A stretch of 64,000 bases of DNA from PALSA-610 sp038239145 (GCA_038239145.1 JBBSFB010000001.1:1-64000); one strand, 5' to 3'. Numbered from the stretch's first letter, positions 15,268-23,777 are shown. Notes: generated by a model not told the origin, from the sequence alone. Program-made: numbers and translations.

Positions 15268-15645
15268 ATGGCCCGTATCGCCGGCGTCGACATTCCCCGC
15301 GAGAAACGACTCGAGATCTCGCTCACGTACATCTTCGGTATCGGCCGGAACACCGCGCAGCAGGTGACCGACGCGACCGGGATCTCGCGCGACACCCGTG
15401 TGCGCGACCTCACCGAAGAAGAAGTGGCGCGGCTGCGCACCTACATCGACCAGAACCTCAAGGTGGAAGGTGACCTGCGCCGCCAGGTGAGCCAAGACAT
15501 CAAGCGCAAGATGGAGATCGGCTGTTACGAAGGACTGCGCCACCGCAAGGGGCTGCCGGTCCACGGACAGCGCACCCGGACGAACGCACGTACCCGCAAG
15601 GGTCCGAAGAAGACGGTCGCCGGCAAGAAGAAAGCCCGTAAGTGA
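15268..15645 (+). CDS. rpsM: 30S ribosomal protein S13
   Basis: S13 lies in the 30S head and contacts the P-site tRNA and L5. The 125-residue product begins MARIAGVDIPREKRLEISLT, has YIFGIGRNTAQQ and the C-terminal RGLPVHGQRTRTNART-type stretch (here KGLPVHGQRTRTNARTRKGP). A GGAGA ribosome-binding site precedes the ATG, 12 bases after rpmJ. Confidence 0.99.
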   Translation: MARIAGVDIPREKRLEISLTYIFGIGRNTAQQVTDATGISRDTRVRDLTEEEVARLRTYIDQNLKVEGDLRRQVSQDIKRKMEIGCYEGLRHRKGLPVHGQRTRTNARTRKGPKKTVAGKKKARK

Positions 15646-15693
15646 CCGTGACGTCGCAGCGAACTTCCAACACCCGAATCGGAGCCTGAGAGC

Positions 15694-16092
15694 GTGGCGA
15701 AACCTGTTGCCGGCGGACGTCGGCCGAAGAAGAAGGAACGGAAGAACGTCACCTACGGGATGGCTCACATCAAGTCTTCGTTCAACAACACGATCATCAC
15801 GTTCACGGATCTCCAGGGCAACACGCTCTCGTGGGCGAGCTCGGGCAACGTGGGCTTCAAGGGTTCGCGCAAGAGCACACCGTTCGCGGCGCAGCTCGCG
15901 GCCGAGGCCGCGGCGCGTCGGGCGATGGAGCACGGCGTCCGCAAGGTCGACGTGTCGGTGAAGGGTCCGGGTTCCGGTCGGGAGACTGCGATCCGGTCTA
16001 TCCAGAACGCCGGGATCGAGGTCGTCGGCATCAAGGACGTCACCCCGATCCCGCACAACGGCTGCCGTCAATCCAAGCGGCGGAGGGTCTGA
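15694..16092 (+). CDS. rpsK: 30S ribosomal protein S11
   Basis: S11 is a platform protein that contacts the Shine-Dalgarno helix. The 132-residue product has GMAHIKSSFNNTIITFTDLQ, GFKGSRKSTPFAAQLAAEAA and the signature VKGPGSGRETAIRSIQNAG, ending NGCRQSKRRRV. It starts at GTG 15694 with upstream GAGAG. The gap from rpsM is 48 bases. Confidence 0.98.
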   Translation: MAKPVAGGRRPKKKERKNVTYGMAHIKSSFNNTIITFTDLQGNTLSWASSGNVGFKGSRKSTPFAAQLAAEAAARRAMEHGVRKVDVSVKGPGSGRETAIRSIQNAGIEVVGIKDVTPIPHNGCRQSKRRRV

Positions 16093-16108
16093 TGGGTGGG
16101 AAGCGATA

Positions 16109-16732
16109 ATGGCGCGTTATACAGGCGCGGTCTGCCGGCTCTGCCGACGCGAGCGCATGAAGTTATTCCTCAAAGGCACCAAGTGCGACTCGATGCGCTG
16201 CCCGATCGAACGTCGTCCGTACCCGCCGGGCCAGCACGGCCGCGGTCGGGTGCGCGACAGCGAGTACCTGCTCCAGCTGCGGGAGAAGCAGAAGTGCCGG
16301 CGCATCTACGGTCTGCTCGAAAAGCAGTTCCAACTGATCTACGCCAAGGCGAACAAGCAGCCCGGCATCACCGGTGAGAACCTGCTGCGCCTGCTCGAGC
16401 TCCGTCTCGACAATGTGGTGTTCCGCACCGCGTTCGCGTCGAGCCGCAGTCAGGCCCGCCAGTTCGTGCGTCATGGTCACGTGCTCGTCAACGGCAAGCG
16501 CGTCACCATCCCGTCGTACGTGGTGCGCAAGGACGACGTCGTCTCGCTCGGCGCCAAGGCGCAGAAGATGATCGTCGTCCGTCACAACATCGACACCCTC
16601 GACCGCAGCGCGCCCCAGTGGCTCGAAGTCAGTGCGGGCGAGTTCAAGGCGACCGTGCGCGATCTGCCGCTCCGCGAGCAGATTGATATCCCCGTTCGCG
16701 AACAGCTCATCGTCGAGCTGTACTCGAAGTAA
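16109..16732 (+). CDS. rpsD: 30S ribosomal protein S4, zinc-binding form
   Basis: S4 nucleates 30S assembly and is the alpha-operon repressor in E. coli. The 207-residue product carries Cys9, Cys12, Cys26 and Cys31 (VCRLCRRERMKLFLKG, then KCDSMRC), the same spacing as the zinc site of Thermus S4. PYPPGQHGRGR follows, then the S4 RNA-binding domain near residue 95 (LDNVVFRTAFASSRSQARQ). The C-terminus ELYSK is typical. Confidence 0.98.
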   Translation: MARYTGAVCRLCRRERMKLFLKGTKCDSMRCPIERRPYPPGQHGRGRVRDSEYLLQLREKQKCRRIYGLLEKQFQLIYAKANKQPGITGENLLRLLELRLDNVVFRTAFASSRSQARQFVRHGHVLVNGKRVTIPSYVVRKDDVVSLGAKAQKMIVVRHNIDTLDRSAPQWLEVSAGEFKATVRDLPLREQIDIPVREQLIVELYSK

Positions 16733-16750
16733 GCAAGCGAGGCCTTCTCC

Positions 16751-17686
16751 ATGCTCATCATTCAGCGTCCCGAGATCGAAGCCGTCGAGGCCGAGGGCAA
16801 CACCCAGAGCTTCATGATCTCCCCGCTCGAACCCGGGTTCGGGCACACGCTCGGCAACAGCCTCCGGCGTACGTTGCTGTCGTCGATCCCCGGTGCCGCG
16901 GTCACGCAGGTGCGTTTCGACGACGCCCTGCACGAGTTCGACGTCATCAAGGGTGTGAAGGAAGACGTCACCGACATCATCTTGAACCTCAAGGATCTCG
17001 TGCTGCGTTGCACGTCGGACGAAGCGGTGACGCTGCGACTCGACAAGCGCGGTCCGGCCGAGGTGCGCGCCGGCGACATCCAGACCACCTCCGACGTCGA
17101 GATCTTGAATCCGGATCTCTTCATCGCGACGGTCAACGCCTCCGGGCGCCTCGCTCTCGACCTCACGGTCGAGCAGGGGCGTGGCTACCTGTCGGCGGAG
17201 CGCAACAAGCGCACCACGACGATCGGCGTGATCCCGGTCGACGCGATCTTCTCGCCCGTGCGCCGGGTGTCGTTCTCGATCGACCCGACCCGCGTCGAGC
17301 AGTCGACCAACTTCGACCGGCTCACGCTCGAGGTGGAGACCGACGGTTCGATCAACCCGCGCGACGCGCTGTCGTCGGCGGGCGACACGTTGCGCAAGCT
17401 CGTCGAGCTGGTCGCCGAGCTCTCCGAGGAACCCCGCGGTCTGGAGCTCGGTGAGATCGCGTCGCCCACTTCCACGTCGCCCGATCTCGATCTCCCGATC
17501 GAGGAGCTCGACCTCTCGGAGCGTCCCCGCAACTGCCTCAAGCGGGCCCGGGTCGACTCGATCGGCCAGCTTGTGCAGAAGTCGGAAGACGACCTGCTCG
17601 CCATCACCAACTTCGGCGCCAAGTCGCTCGAAGAGGTCATCCAGAAGCTCGACGAGCGCGGCTTGTCGCTTCGCGTCAAGGAGTAA
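16751..17686 (+). CDS. rpoA: DNA-directed RNA polymerase subunit alpha
   Basis: Alpha dimerises to nucleate RNA polymerase, and its C-terminal domain contacts UP elements and activators. The N-terminal domain (residues 1-230) includes EPGFGHTLGNSLRRTLLSSI near residue 27. The alpha-CTD (about 245-311) has ELDLSERPRNCLKRA and FGAKSLEEVIQKLDERGLSL. The length of 311 is usual. It lies between rpsD and rplQ as in most bacteria. Confidence 0.99.
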   Translation: MLIIQRPEIEAVEAEGNTQSFMISPLEPGFGHTLGNSLRRTLLSSIPGAAVTQVRFDDALHEFDVIKGVKEDVTDIILNLKDLVLRCTSDEAVTLRLDKRGPAEVRAGDIQTTSDVEILNPDLFIATVNASGRLALDLTVEQGRGYLSAERNKRTTTIGVIPVDAIFSPVRRVSFSIDPTRVEQSTNFDRLTLEVETDGSINPRDALSSAGDTLRKLVELVAELSEEPRGLELGEIASPTSTSPDLDLPIEELDLSERPRNCLKRARVDSIGQLVQKSEDDLLAITNFGAKSLEEVIQKLDERGLSLRVKE

Positions 17687-17694
17687 CCGAAGCC

Positions 17695-18051
17695 ATGCCT
17701 GCTCCGAAGAAGGGCAAACGCTTCGGCGGGAGCCCCGCGCACCAGAAGCTGATGCTTGCGAACCTCGCGTCGCACCTCATCATCTCCGAGGCCGGCGCGA
17801 TCACGACGACCGAGGCGAAGGCGAAGATGCTCCGCCCGTACGTCGAGAAGCTCGTGACCAAAGCCAAGCACGGCGGTGTCCACAAGGAGCGCCTGGTCGT
17901 GTCCCGCATCCACGACAAGGACGCGGCCAAGCGGCTGTTCGACGAGATCGGGCCGCGCTACGCGGACCGCAACGGCGGGTACCTGCGCATCTTGAAGCTC
18001 GGGCCCCGTTCGGGCGACAACGCGCCGATGGTGCGCCTCGAGTTCGTCTGA
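17695..18051 (+). CDS. rplQ: 50S ribosomal protein L17
   Basis: L17 lies near the tunnel exit. The 118-residue product begins MPAPKKGKRFGGSPAHQKLM, the actinobacterial form, and contains ANLASHLIISEAGAITTTEA, KAKMLRPYVEKLVTKAK, and NGGYLRILKLGPRSGDNAPM. It closes the ribosomal superoperon. Only eight bases separate its stop from the end of the convergent phosphorylase gene, and no terminator is visible there. Confidence 0.99.
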   Translation: MPAPKKGKRFGGSPAHQKLMLANLASHLIISEAGAITTTEAKAKMLRPYVEKLVTKAKHGGVHKERLVVSRIHDKDAAKRLFDEIGPRYADRNGGYLRILKLGPRSGDNAPMVRLEFV

Positions 18052-18059
18052 CCCGTGCC

Positions 18060-18836
18060 CTACGGGGTGTCCCGCAGCATGGCGAGCACGGTTTCGAGCA
18101 GCGCCAACAACCGGGGTAGCGCCTTCAGGTAGTCGGAGTGCATCCCGTCTGGGGTGACCTCGTCGCTGACGACGACCGCGCTCGCGACTTCCACGGCCCG
18201 TGCTTCGGCGACCGCGAACAACGCGGCCGCCTCCATCTCGACGGTGCGGACGCCTTCGGCGCGGAAGTCCGCGACCTCGCGCGCCGTCGCCCGGTTCGGG
18301 GTCGGGGTCGTCCACGTCGAGCCTTCGACGAAATCCTCGCCCGCGGCGACGAGCGCGTCCCGGAGCCGATCGGTGAGCGCCGCCGACGGTGTGGCGTAAC
18401 GCGCAGGCGCTAGGTAGTGCTGGCTCAGCCCGTCGTCGCGGAGCGCCGACGTCAGGAGTACGAGGCCACCGACGTGGAGTGACGCGTCGAGGCAGCCGGC
18501 GATGCCGATGCTGACGAAACGCCGGCACCCGAGGAACTCGAGGTTCTCGAGCTCCATCGTGCATGCCGACGGACCGACGCCCGTGCACGAGAGCCAGATC
18601 GGCGCGTCGACCGGACCGACGGCGAAGCTCGTGCCGTTGCCGGCCAGGTTGGGCGCAGGCCGGAAGCGGTCGGACTGGGACCGGACGTGGGCGGTCAGGC
18701 TCGGGTCGTAGGTGAAGACCGTGGCGACCGGGATCGGCCCGGGATCCCAACCCATCCTCAGGGCCGAGCCGAGGAAGGACTCGGGACCGGCGACCGAAGG
18801 TTCGCGCCACTTCTCCGGGTGTAACGGGTACGACAC
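18060..18836 (-). CDS. Nucleoside phosphorylase family protein (PNP/UDP type)
   Basis: The 258-residue product resembles the uridine/purine nucleoside phosphorylase fold, which splits nucleosides with phosphate. Visible features are a glycine-rich SIGIAGCLD near residue 110 and the family's EMEAAA motif within GVRTVEMEAAALFAVAEA near 205, which in homologues contacts the ribose. The start is GTG. The specificity (uridine, purine, or MTA-like) cannot be told. It is convergent with rplQ and divergent from truA, with only 25 bases between the two start codons. Confidence 0.8.
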   Translation of the reverse strand: MSYPLHPEKWREPSVAGPESFLGSALRMGWDPGPIPVATVFTYDPSLTAHVRSQSDRFRPAPNLAGNGTSFAVGPVDAPIWLSCTGVGPSACTMELENLEFLGCRRFVSIGIAGCLDASLHVGGLVLLTSALRDDGLSQHYLAPARYATPSAALTDRLRDALVAAGEDFVEGSTWTTPTPNRATAREVADFRAEGVRTVEMEAAALFAVAEARAVEVASAVVVSDEVTPDGMHSDYLKALPRLLALLETVLAMLRDTP

Positions 18837-18861
18837 GGTGTCAGCTTGGCAGACTGTCGGC

Positions 18862-19635
18862 GTGACGTTGTTCGACGCGGGAACGGCTGCAGCTCAGGTG
18901 AAGATGGTCGTCGCCTACGACGGGACCGACTTCAGCGGCTTTGCCGCGCAGACGGGCCAGCCCGCCGTCCGGACGGTCGGGGGCGTGCTCGCCGACGCGA
19001 TCGGCAAGGTGCTCCGTCACGACGTGCGCCTCGCGTGCGCGGGGCGTACCGACGCGGGCGTGCACGCGTGGGGACAGGTCGCGAGCTTCCCCGCGGAGCC
19101 GGGGCTCGATCCGGCGCGGCTGCGGGCGGCGGTGACGTCGATGCTCGGTCCGGAAGTCGTCGTCCGTTCCGCCGACCTCGTCGACGTGCAGTTCGATGCC
19201 CGTCACGCGGCGCAGTGGCGCACCTACCGCTACACGATCCTCAATCGCTCGGCCCCCGATCCCTTTCGTGATCGCTTCACGTGGTGGGTCCCAGAGCCGC
19301 TCGATCTGCGGGCCCTGCGGCTGGCCGCGGACCCGTTCGTCGGCGAGCACGACTTCGCGTCGTTCTGTCGCAGAGGCCCCGAAGGCTCGTCGACGACGCG
19401 GCGCGTCCTCGAGTCGCGGTGGGTCGACGAAGGCGACGGCGTTTTGCGCTACGAGATTCGCGGCAACGCGTTCTGCTGGCAGCTCGTGCGCTCGATCGTC
19501 GGCACGCTGGTCGAGGTCGGGCTCGGGAAACGGCGCCCCGGGGAGATGCTGGGGATCCTGCGCGCCGGTGATCGCGACGCCGCGGGCCAGCTCGCTCCTC
19601 CCCGCGGCTTGTGCCTCTGGGAGGTCGGCTACTGA
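18862..19635 (+). CDS. truA: tRNA pseudouridine(38-40) synthase TruA
   Basis: TruA converts uridines 38-40 of tRNA anticodon arms to pseudouridine. YDGTDFSGFAAQTGQPAVRT gives the N-terminal block, and CAGRTDAGVHAWGQVASF contains the catalytic aspartate in GRTDAGVHA. RTYRYTI, DFASFCRRG and the C-terminal FCWQLVRSIVGTLVEVG are all conserved. The start is uncertain: GTG 18862 is used; ATG 18904, close to the core, has an AGGTG just upstream. It follows rplQ in many actinobacteria. Confidence 0.93.
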   Translation: MTLFDAGTAAAQVKMVVAYDGTDFSGFAAQTGQPAVRTVGGVLADAIGKVLRHDVRLACAGRTDAGVHAWGQVASFPAEPGLDPARLRAAVTSMLGPEVVVRSADLVDVQFDARHAAQWRTYRYTILNRSAPDPFRDRFTWWVPEPLDLRALRLAADPFVGEHDFASFCRRGPEGSSTTRRVLESRWVDEGDGVLRYEIRGNAFCWQLVRSIVGTLVEVGLGKRRPGEMLGILRAGDRDAAGQLAPPRGLCLWEVGY

Positions 19636-19638
19636 GGA

Positions 19639-20376
19639 TCAGCCGCCCGCGACAGTGGTCGACGTAGCCGCGGGAACGGGTGTCGACGGAGGAACGAAGT
19701 CACTGGCGGTCGGCACGCCGACCTGTGTCGCCAGCACTTCGTTGACCGTCTGACCTCGGTCGCTCAACGCGATCTTCAGCGCGAAGCCCGAATCGTCGTC
19801 GACGCAGATGGTGACGGTCGCCGCCGCGGTGAGCTTGCTGGAGTCGGGGAGCGCCCCGCCTGTTCCGGCCGCGTAGTCGGAGGCCTTGAAGGTCACGCAC
19901 GAGGAGGTCCGGCCTGCGATCGTCTGGGTCGACGCAACACCGAGATTCGTCTGCTTGATCGTCGACAGGCCCGCATACCCGGCGATGAGTTGGGTGAGGG
20001 CATCGTCGCTCGACGTCGGGCCGAGGTCGGTGCACGTCGCCCGAGGCGTGGTTCCGTCGCAGCTGATGACCTTGGCCCCGTCGGACAGCAACAGCTTGCC
20101 ACCGGACAGGAACGCCGACTTGCCCTCACCGTCCTGGGCGAGCGTCGCCGCCGGTCCCAACGCGGCTTGGTACGTGATCTTGATGTCGGCGGTCGCGGTC
20201 TTGGCCGCGAGGTCGGCGATTGCGTCCTGTGTGGTCGTCGGGGCCGCGACCGTGGTGGTTGTCGTTGCGCCGGCGTTCGTGGTGGTCGGCGCGGGCGGGT
20301 CGGCCTGGCTCCCGCCCCCGCTGCACGCGGCCAACGCAATTGTCGCGGTCGCGACGCCGATTGCGAGCCTGTGCAT
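19639..20376 (-). CDS. Secreted lipoprotein of unknown function, paralogue A
   Basis: The product (245 residues) has a lipoprotein signal with lipobox ALAAC at residues 15-19, then a Thr-rich linker and a mature domain. Mature-domain features shared with the neighbouring 20514-21320 product are an IK(I/V)TY strand, AQDGEGKSAF, IAGRTSSCVTFK, a TICVDDDSGFALK segment and a Pro/Thr tail (PPSTPVPA). Four cysteines in the mature domain align between the two, suggesting two disulfides. GGAGG lies upstream of the ATG. The fold loosely recalls LppX/LprG-like envelope lipoproteins, but that is only an impression. Confidence 0.8.
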   Translation of the reverse strand: MHRLAIGVATATIALAACSGGGSQADPPAPTTTNAGATTTTTVAAPTTTQDAIADLAAKTATADIKITYQAALGPAATLAQDGEGKSAFLSGGKLLLSDGAKVISCDGTTPRATCTDLGPTSSDDALTQLIAGYAGLSTIKQTNLGVASTQTIAGRTSSCVTFKASDYAAGTGGALPDSSKLTAAATVTICVDDDSGFALKIALSDRGQTVNEVLATQVGVPTASDFVPPSTPVPAATSTTVAGG

Positions 20377-20447
20377 CAGTGCCTCCGGAGCAGACGGACC
20401 ATCTCGGATCGAGAGCGACCGATGCTAAGCGGAGACCTCGCCGGACG

Positions 20448-20482
20448 CGATGCGGGCGGGGCGTCATGCCCCGCCCGCATCG
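20448..20482 (-). terminator. Perfect 15-bp hairpin between the two lipoprotein genes
   Basis: CGATGCGGGCGGGGC (20448-20462) pairs perfectly with GCCCCGCCCGCATCG (20468-20482) around a five-base loop. It lies about 30 bases after the stop of the upstream lipoprotein gene on the minus strand. There is no U tract, as is common for actinobacterial terminators. It would separate the two paralogues into different transcripts. Confidence 0.75.
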
Positions 20483-20513
20483 GTCGTGCTCGCTGGAACG
20501 CGGTCGGTACGGG

Positions 20514-21320
20514 CTAGGGAGCCGACGTCCCCGTCGGGATCGTGTCGCTCGGTGCCGGGGTCGGGGTCGCGGGCGGCGTGAGGTCGGCGTCGGTCGGATC
20601 GCCGACTGCGGTGGCCGAGAACTGGTCCTCGGGGGCGCCCTTCTTCGTTCCCGTGAACTTCAGCGGGAAGTCGGTCTTCTTGTCGAGGCAGACCGTCGAG
20701 GTGTCGCTTGCGTTGTAGTCGGACACCTTCGTGTCGCTGTTCTTGAAGATCGGGTTGCTCGCGAGCTTGGCGATGATGTCCTGTGACTTGAACTTCCAGC
20801 ACGTCGCGTCGCGCCCTGCGATCGTGTCCGACGACTTGTCGCCGCCACTCACGGAGTGGACGATGGTCGCCAGCGTCGAGAACGCGACCGTGACCGTGCT
20901 CCCGAGCGCAGCCTCGGCCGCGGGGACCGTGGTGCACTGCGCCGCGGAACCCGTTCTTACGCACTCGACGAGCGACTTCCCGTCGACGTAGAGCGTGGTC
21001 ACAGGCGTGCTGGCGTCGCTGGTGTCCTGGCTCGAAAAGGCGGCCTTGCCCTTGCCGTCCTGGGCGTAGACGAGCGTCGAAGGCTTCGAGCCGGCGGCGG
21101 AGCCGCTCTCGGTGTAGGTCACCTTGATCTTCGCCTTGTCGGCCTTGGAATTGCCGCCGCTGCCGGTGTTGTCGCCCCCGCCCGAGGTGGTGCTGGGCGA
21201 GCCCGCGGCAGTGGTGCCGCTCCCGCCGGCGGTGGTGCCGGTCGTCGACGACTTGCTACTGCTGCCGCACGCGGCGAGCACCATGACCGCGGCGGCCATG
21301 CCGGTTGCAATCCTGCGCAT
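20514..21320 (-). CDS. Secreted lipoprotein of unknown function, paralogue B
   Basis: This 268-residue product has an N-terminal signal with lipobox VLAAC (residues 14-18), a Ser/Thr/Gly-rich linker to about residue 60, and a mature domain paralogous to the 19639-20376 product. Shared elements are IKVTYTESG, YAQDGKGKAAF, DTIAGRDATCWKFK, STVCLDKKTDFPLK and DADLTPPATPTPAP. The pair probably arose by tandem duplication. A GGGGAGA ribosome-binding site precedes the ATG. It is divergent from rplM. Function is unknown. Confidence 0.8.
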   Translation of the reverse strand: MRRIATGMAAAVMVLAACGSSSKSSTTGTTAGGSGTTAAGSPSTTSGGGDNTGSGGNSKADKAKIKVTYTESGSAAGSKPSTLVYAQDGKGKAAFSSQDTSDASTPVTTLYVDGKSLVECVRTGSAAQCTTVPAAEAALGSTVTVAFSTLATIVHSVSGGDKSSDTIAGRDATCWKFKSQDIIAKLASNPIFKNSDTKVSDYNASDTSTVCLDKKTDFPLKFTGTKKGAPEDQFSATAVGDPTDADLTPPATPTPAPSDTIPTGTSAP

Positions 21321-21437
21321 TCGTTGTCTCCCCTGGGTCGAGGCGTGAGGTTACGCCGTCGGCACCCTGATAGATCGGTATCTCCCTGGCGATCCGTAGG
21401 GCTCCGCCAGGTGGCCGCCGGGGCCGTCTCGGGGCAG

Positions 21438-21467
21438 TTGTCGGAAAGCCGCCCGGGCGGCTAATGT
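21438..21467 (+). promoter_or_regulatory. Likely rplM-rpsI promoter with palindrome in the spacer
   Basis: TTGTCG (21438-21443) and TAATGT (21462-21467) are 18 bases apart, about 60 bases before rplM. The spacer holds the perfect 14-base palindrome GCCGCCCGGGCGGC (21448-21461), directly next to the -10. Such a position would suit a repressor operator, or it may only be a chance GC palindrome. Confidence 0.5.
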
Positions 21468-21526
21468 CTTGTGTTCGGCGCAGCCGTCCTCGCGCGCCAT
21501 GCCGCTTCTCGAAAATAGGGTCCCCC

Positions 21527-21982
21527 GTGCGCACATACAGCCCCAAAGCCTCCGAGATCACGCGCGATTGGCATGTGATCGACGCCGAGGGCGCGATCCT
21601 TGGACGTCTTGCCACCGAGATCGCCACGTTGTTGCGCGGGAAGCACAAGCCGATGTGGGTCCCGCACATGGACGTCGGTGATCACGTCGTGATCGTGAAC
21701 GCCTCAAAGCTCGCCATCGGGCAGCGCAAGTTGCTGCAGAAGACGTACCATCGCCACAGCGGGTACCCGGGCGGCATCAGCAGCGAGAACCTCGAGCACC
21801 TGCTCGGCCGTGATCCCGAGAAGGTCGTCAAGCTGGCGGTCCGGCGCATGCTGCCCAAGGGCCCGCTCGGTCGCCAGATGCTGCGCAAGCTCAAGGTCTA
21901 CGGCGGCCCGACCCACCCACACCAAGCCCAACAGCCCGTCGTGCGGCCGCTGCCCGAGCGCAGCAAGGCGCGTGTCGGGTGA
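21527..21982 (+). CDS. rplM: 50S ribosomal protein L13
   Basis: L13 is an early 50S assembly protein. The 151-residue product from GTG 21527 begins (M)RTYSPKASEITRDWHVIDAE, matching actinobacterial L13, followed by LGRLATEIATLLRGKHKP, YRHSGYPGG-like HRHSGYPGGISS, and MLPKGPLGRQMLRKLKVYGG. An in-frame start 21 codons upstream would add an unrelated leader. AGGG lies six bases before the GTG. It forms a two-gene unit with rpsI. Confidence 0.97.
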   Translation: MRTYSPKASEITRDWHVIDAEGAILGRLATEIATLLRGKHKPMWVPHMDVGDHVVIVNASKLAIGQRKLLQKTYHRHSGYPGGISSENLEHLLGRDPEKVVKLAVRRMLPKGPLGRQMLRKLKVYGGPTHPHQAQQPVVRPLPERSKARVG

Positions 21983-22013
21983 ACGCCGTCCCCCAGATCG
22001 TGAAGGAATCCGC

Positions 22014-22406
22014 GTGAGCAAGCCCCTCATCCAGACGACCGGCCGACGCAAGGAAGCGGTTGCGCGCGTTCGGCTGCGGCCGGGCACGGGCAAGATCGTC
22101 GTGAACGGCCGCGAGTTCGCGGCGTACTTCCCGATCCTCACGCACCAGGTCATCGCCAAGGAACCGTTGCGGCTCACGCAGACCGAAGAGGTCTACGACG
22201 TCGACGCGACCCTCGGAGGCGGCGGGGTCAGCGGGCAGGCCGGCGCCATCCGCCTTGGTATCGCCCGTGCGCTCGTCGCCCTCGACCCCGAGTCCCGGGG
22301 CATCTTGAAGAAGGCCGGGCTCCTGCGCCGCGACGCTCGCGAGAAGGAGCGGCGCAAGTACGGGCTCAAGAAGGCGCGCAAGGCCCCGCAGTACTCGAAG
22401 CGGTAG
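22014..22406 (+). CDS. rpsI: 30S ribosomal protein S9
   Basis: S9 reaches the P site with its basic C-terminal tail. The 130-residue product from GTG 22014 begins (M)SKPLIQTTGRRKEAVARVRL, contains GGGVSGQAGAIRLGIARAL, and ends with the basic KKARKAPQYSKR. The same frame is open upstream within rplM, but that portion is not homologous to S9. It is separated from rplM by 31 bases. Confidence 0.98.
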   Translation: MSKPLIQTTGRRKEAVARVRLRPGTGKIVVNGREFAAYFPILTHQVIAKEPLRLTQTEEVYDVDATLGGGGVSGQAGAIRLGIARALVALDPESRGILKKAGLLRRDAREKERRKYGLKKARKAPQYSKR

Positions 22407-22424
22407 CGCTCCGGGCGCACACGC

Positions 22425-23777
22425 GTGTTGCGCTTCGGTACCGATGGCGTCCGCGGCGACGCCGAGAAAGATCTCACGACCCAGTACGTCGTCGCGCTCG
22501 GACGTGCGGTGGCGCGGGTGCTGCATCTCCGGCGAATGGTGATCGGGCGCGACACGCGCGCGTCGGGCCCGCGAATCGAGGCCGCGCTCGCGATCGGGCT
22601 CCGGTCGGAGGTCGTGGAGACCACGTTGCTCGGCGTGCTCCCCACTCCCGCGATCGCGTTCGTCGCGGCCCGGGACGGGGTGCCCGCGGCCATCGTCTCG
22701 GCCAGCCACAACCGCTGGAGTGACAATGGCGTGAAGGTGATCGGCGCCGACGGCCGCAAGCTCGCCGACGGCATCGAGGCCGACATCGAGGCCGAGCTCG
22801 AACTGGAGCTCGGTTCCAGCTGGGACCGTCGCACCTACCCGTTCGACAGCGCCGCGACGAGCTTCGCCGCCGACCGCCCGAGTGCCGAGGTGTACGAAGC
22901 GCACCTGCTCTCGACCATGCAAGGCACCGGTCTCGACGGGCTCGACGTGATACTCGACTGTGCGAACGGCGCCGGGTTCGAAGTGGGTCCGCGCGCGCTG
23001 CGCGCGGCCGGCGCGCGAGTGCACGTGCTCCACGCTGGGCCCGACGGGCGCAATATCAACGACGCGTGCGGCTCGACGCATCCGGAGTCGTTGCAGCGAG
23101 CGGTGGTCGAGCGCGGCGCCGCGCTCGGGCTCGCGCTCGACGGAGATGGGGATCGGGTGCTCGCGGTCGACGAGAGGGGCGCGCTCGTCGACGGCGACGA
23201 GATCATGACGATGACGGCGCTCGATCTGCACGACCGGGGTCTGTTGCGAAACGACAGCATCGCGGTGACGGTCATGTCGAATCTCGGACTACGCCGGGCC
23301 CTTGGCGCGCGCGGTATCGGCGTGCTCGAGACGCCGGTTGGCGACCGACACGTGGTCGCGGCCATGCAAGCGCACGACCTCGTCCTCGGCGGCGAGCAGT
23401 CGGGGCACATCGTGTTCTCGCAGTACGCGACGACGGGCGACGGGCTGCTGACCGGGCTCCACGTCGCCGATCTGGTCCGCCGGAGCGCCCGCCCGCTCTC
23501 TGCACTCGCAGCCGCGATGGTGCGCGTTCCCCAGGTGCTCTTGAACGTCCATGTCGCCCGGAAGGCCGACGTCGGCACATCAGTGGCCCTCACCGACGCC
23601 GTCGGCCGGGTCGAGGACGAGCTGGGCGACAGCGGCCGGGTCCTGGTGCGGGCGTCGGGGACCGAACCGCTCGTCCGGGTGATGATCGAAGCCGACGTCC
23701 AATCCGTGGCCGACAGGGCCGCGGCCCGGCTACGCGACGCCGTCATCTCGGAATTCGGGCTCGCCGACCAGTCCTGA
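22425..23777 (+). CDS. glmM: Phosphoglucosamine mutase
   Basis: GlmM converts glucosamine-6-phosphate to glucosamine-1-phosphate for UDP-GlcNAc and peptidoglycan. The 450-residue product starts at GTG with LRFGTDGVRG. The phosphoserine loop VSASHN puts the catalytic serine at residue 94. The metal loop is DGDGDR in LALDGDGDRVLAVDE near residue 240, and the sugar-binding loop is GGEQSGH near 323. The C-terminal phosphate-binding RASGTEPLVRVMIEA is present. It lies 18 bases after rpsI and directly upstream of the GlmS-like gene. Confidence 0.96.
   Translation: MLRFGTDGVRGDAEKDLTTQYVVALGRAVARVLHLRRMVIGRDTRASGPRIEAALAIGLRSEVVETTLLGVLPTPAIAFVAARDGVPAAIVSASHNRWSDNGVKVIGADGRKLADGIEADIEAELELELGSSWDRRTYPFDSAATSFAADRPSAEVYEAHLLSTMQGTGLDGLDVILDCANGAGFEVGPRALRAAGARVHVLHAGPDGRNINDACGSTHPESLQRAVVERGAALGLALDGDGDRVLAVDERGALVDGDEIMTMTALDLHDRGLLRNDSIAVTVMSNLGLRRALGARGIGVLETPVGDRHVVAAMQAHDLVLGGEQSGHIVFSQYATTGDGLLTGLHVADLVRRSARPLSALAAAMVRVPQVLLNVHVARKADVGTSVALTDAVGRVEDELGDSGRVLVRASGTEPLVRVMIEADVQSVADRAAARLRDAVISEFGLADQS

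Noticed and set aside
18052..18059. Expected terminator at the end of the ribosomal superoperon
   Set aside because: Only eight bases separate rplQ from the convergent phosphorylase gene, and no hairpin is evident there.
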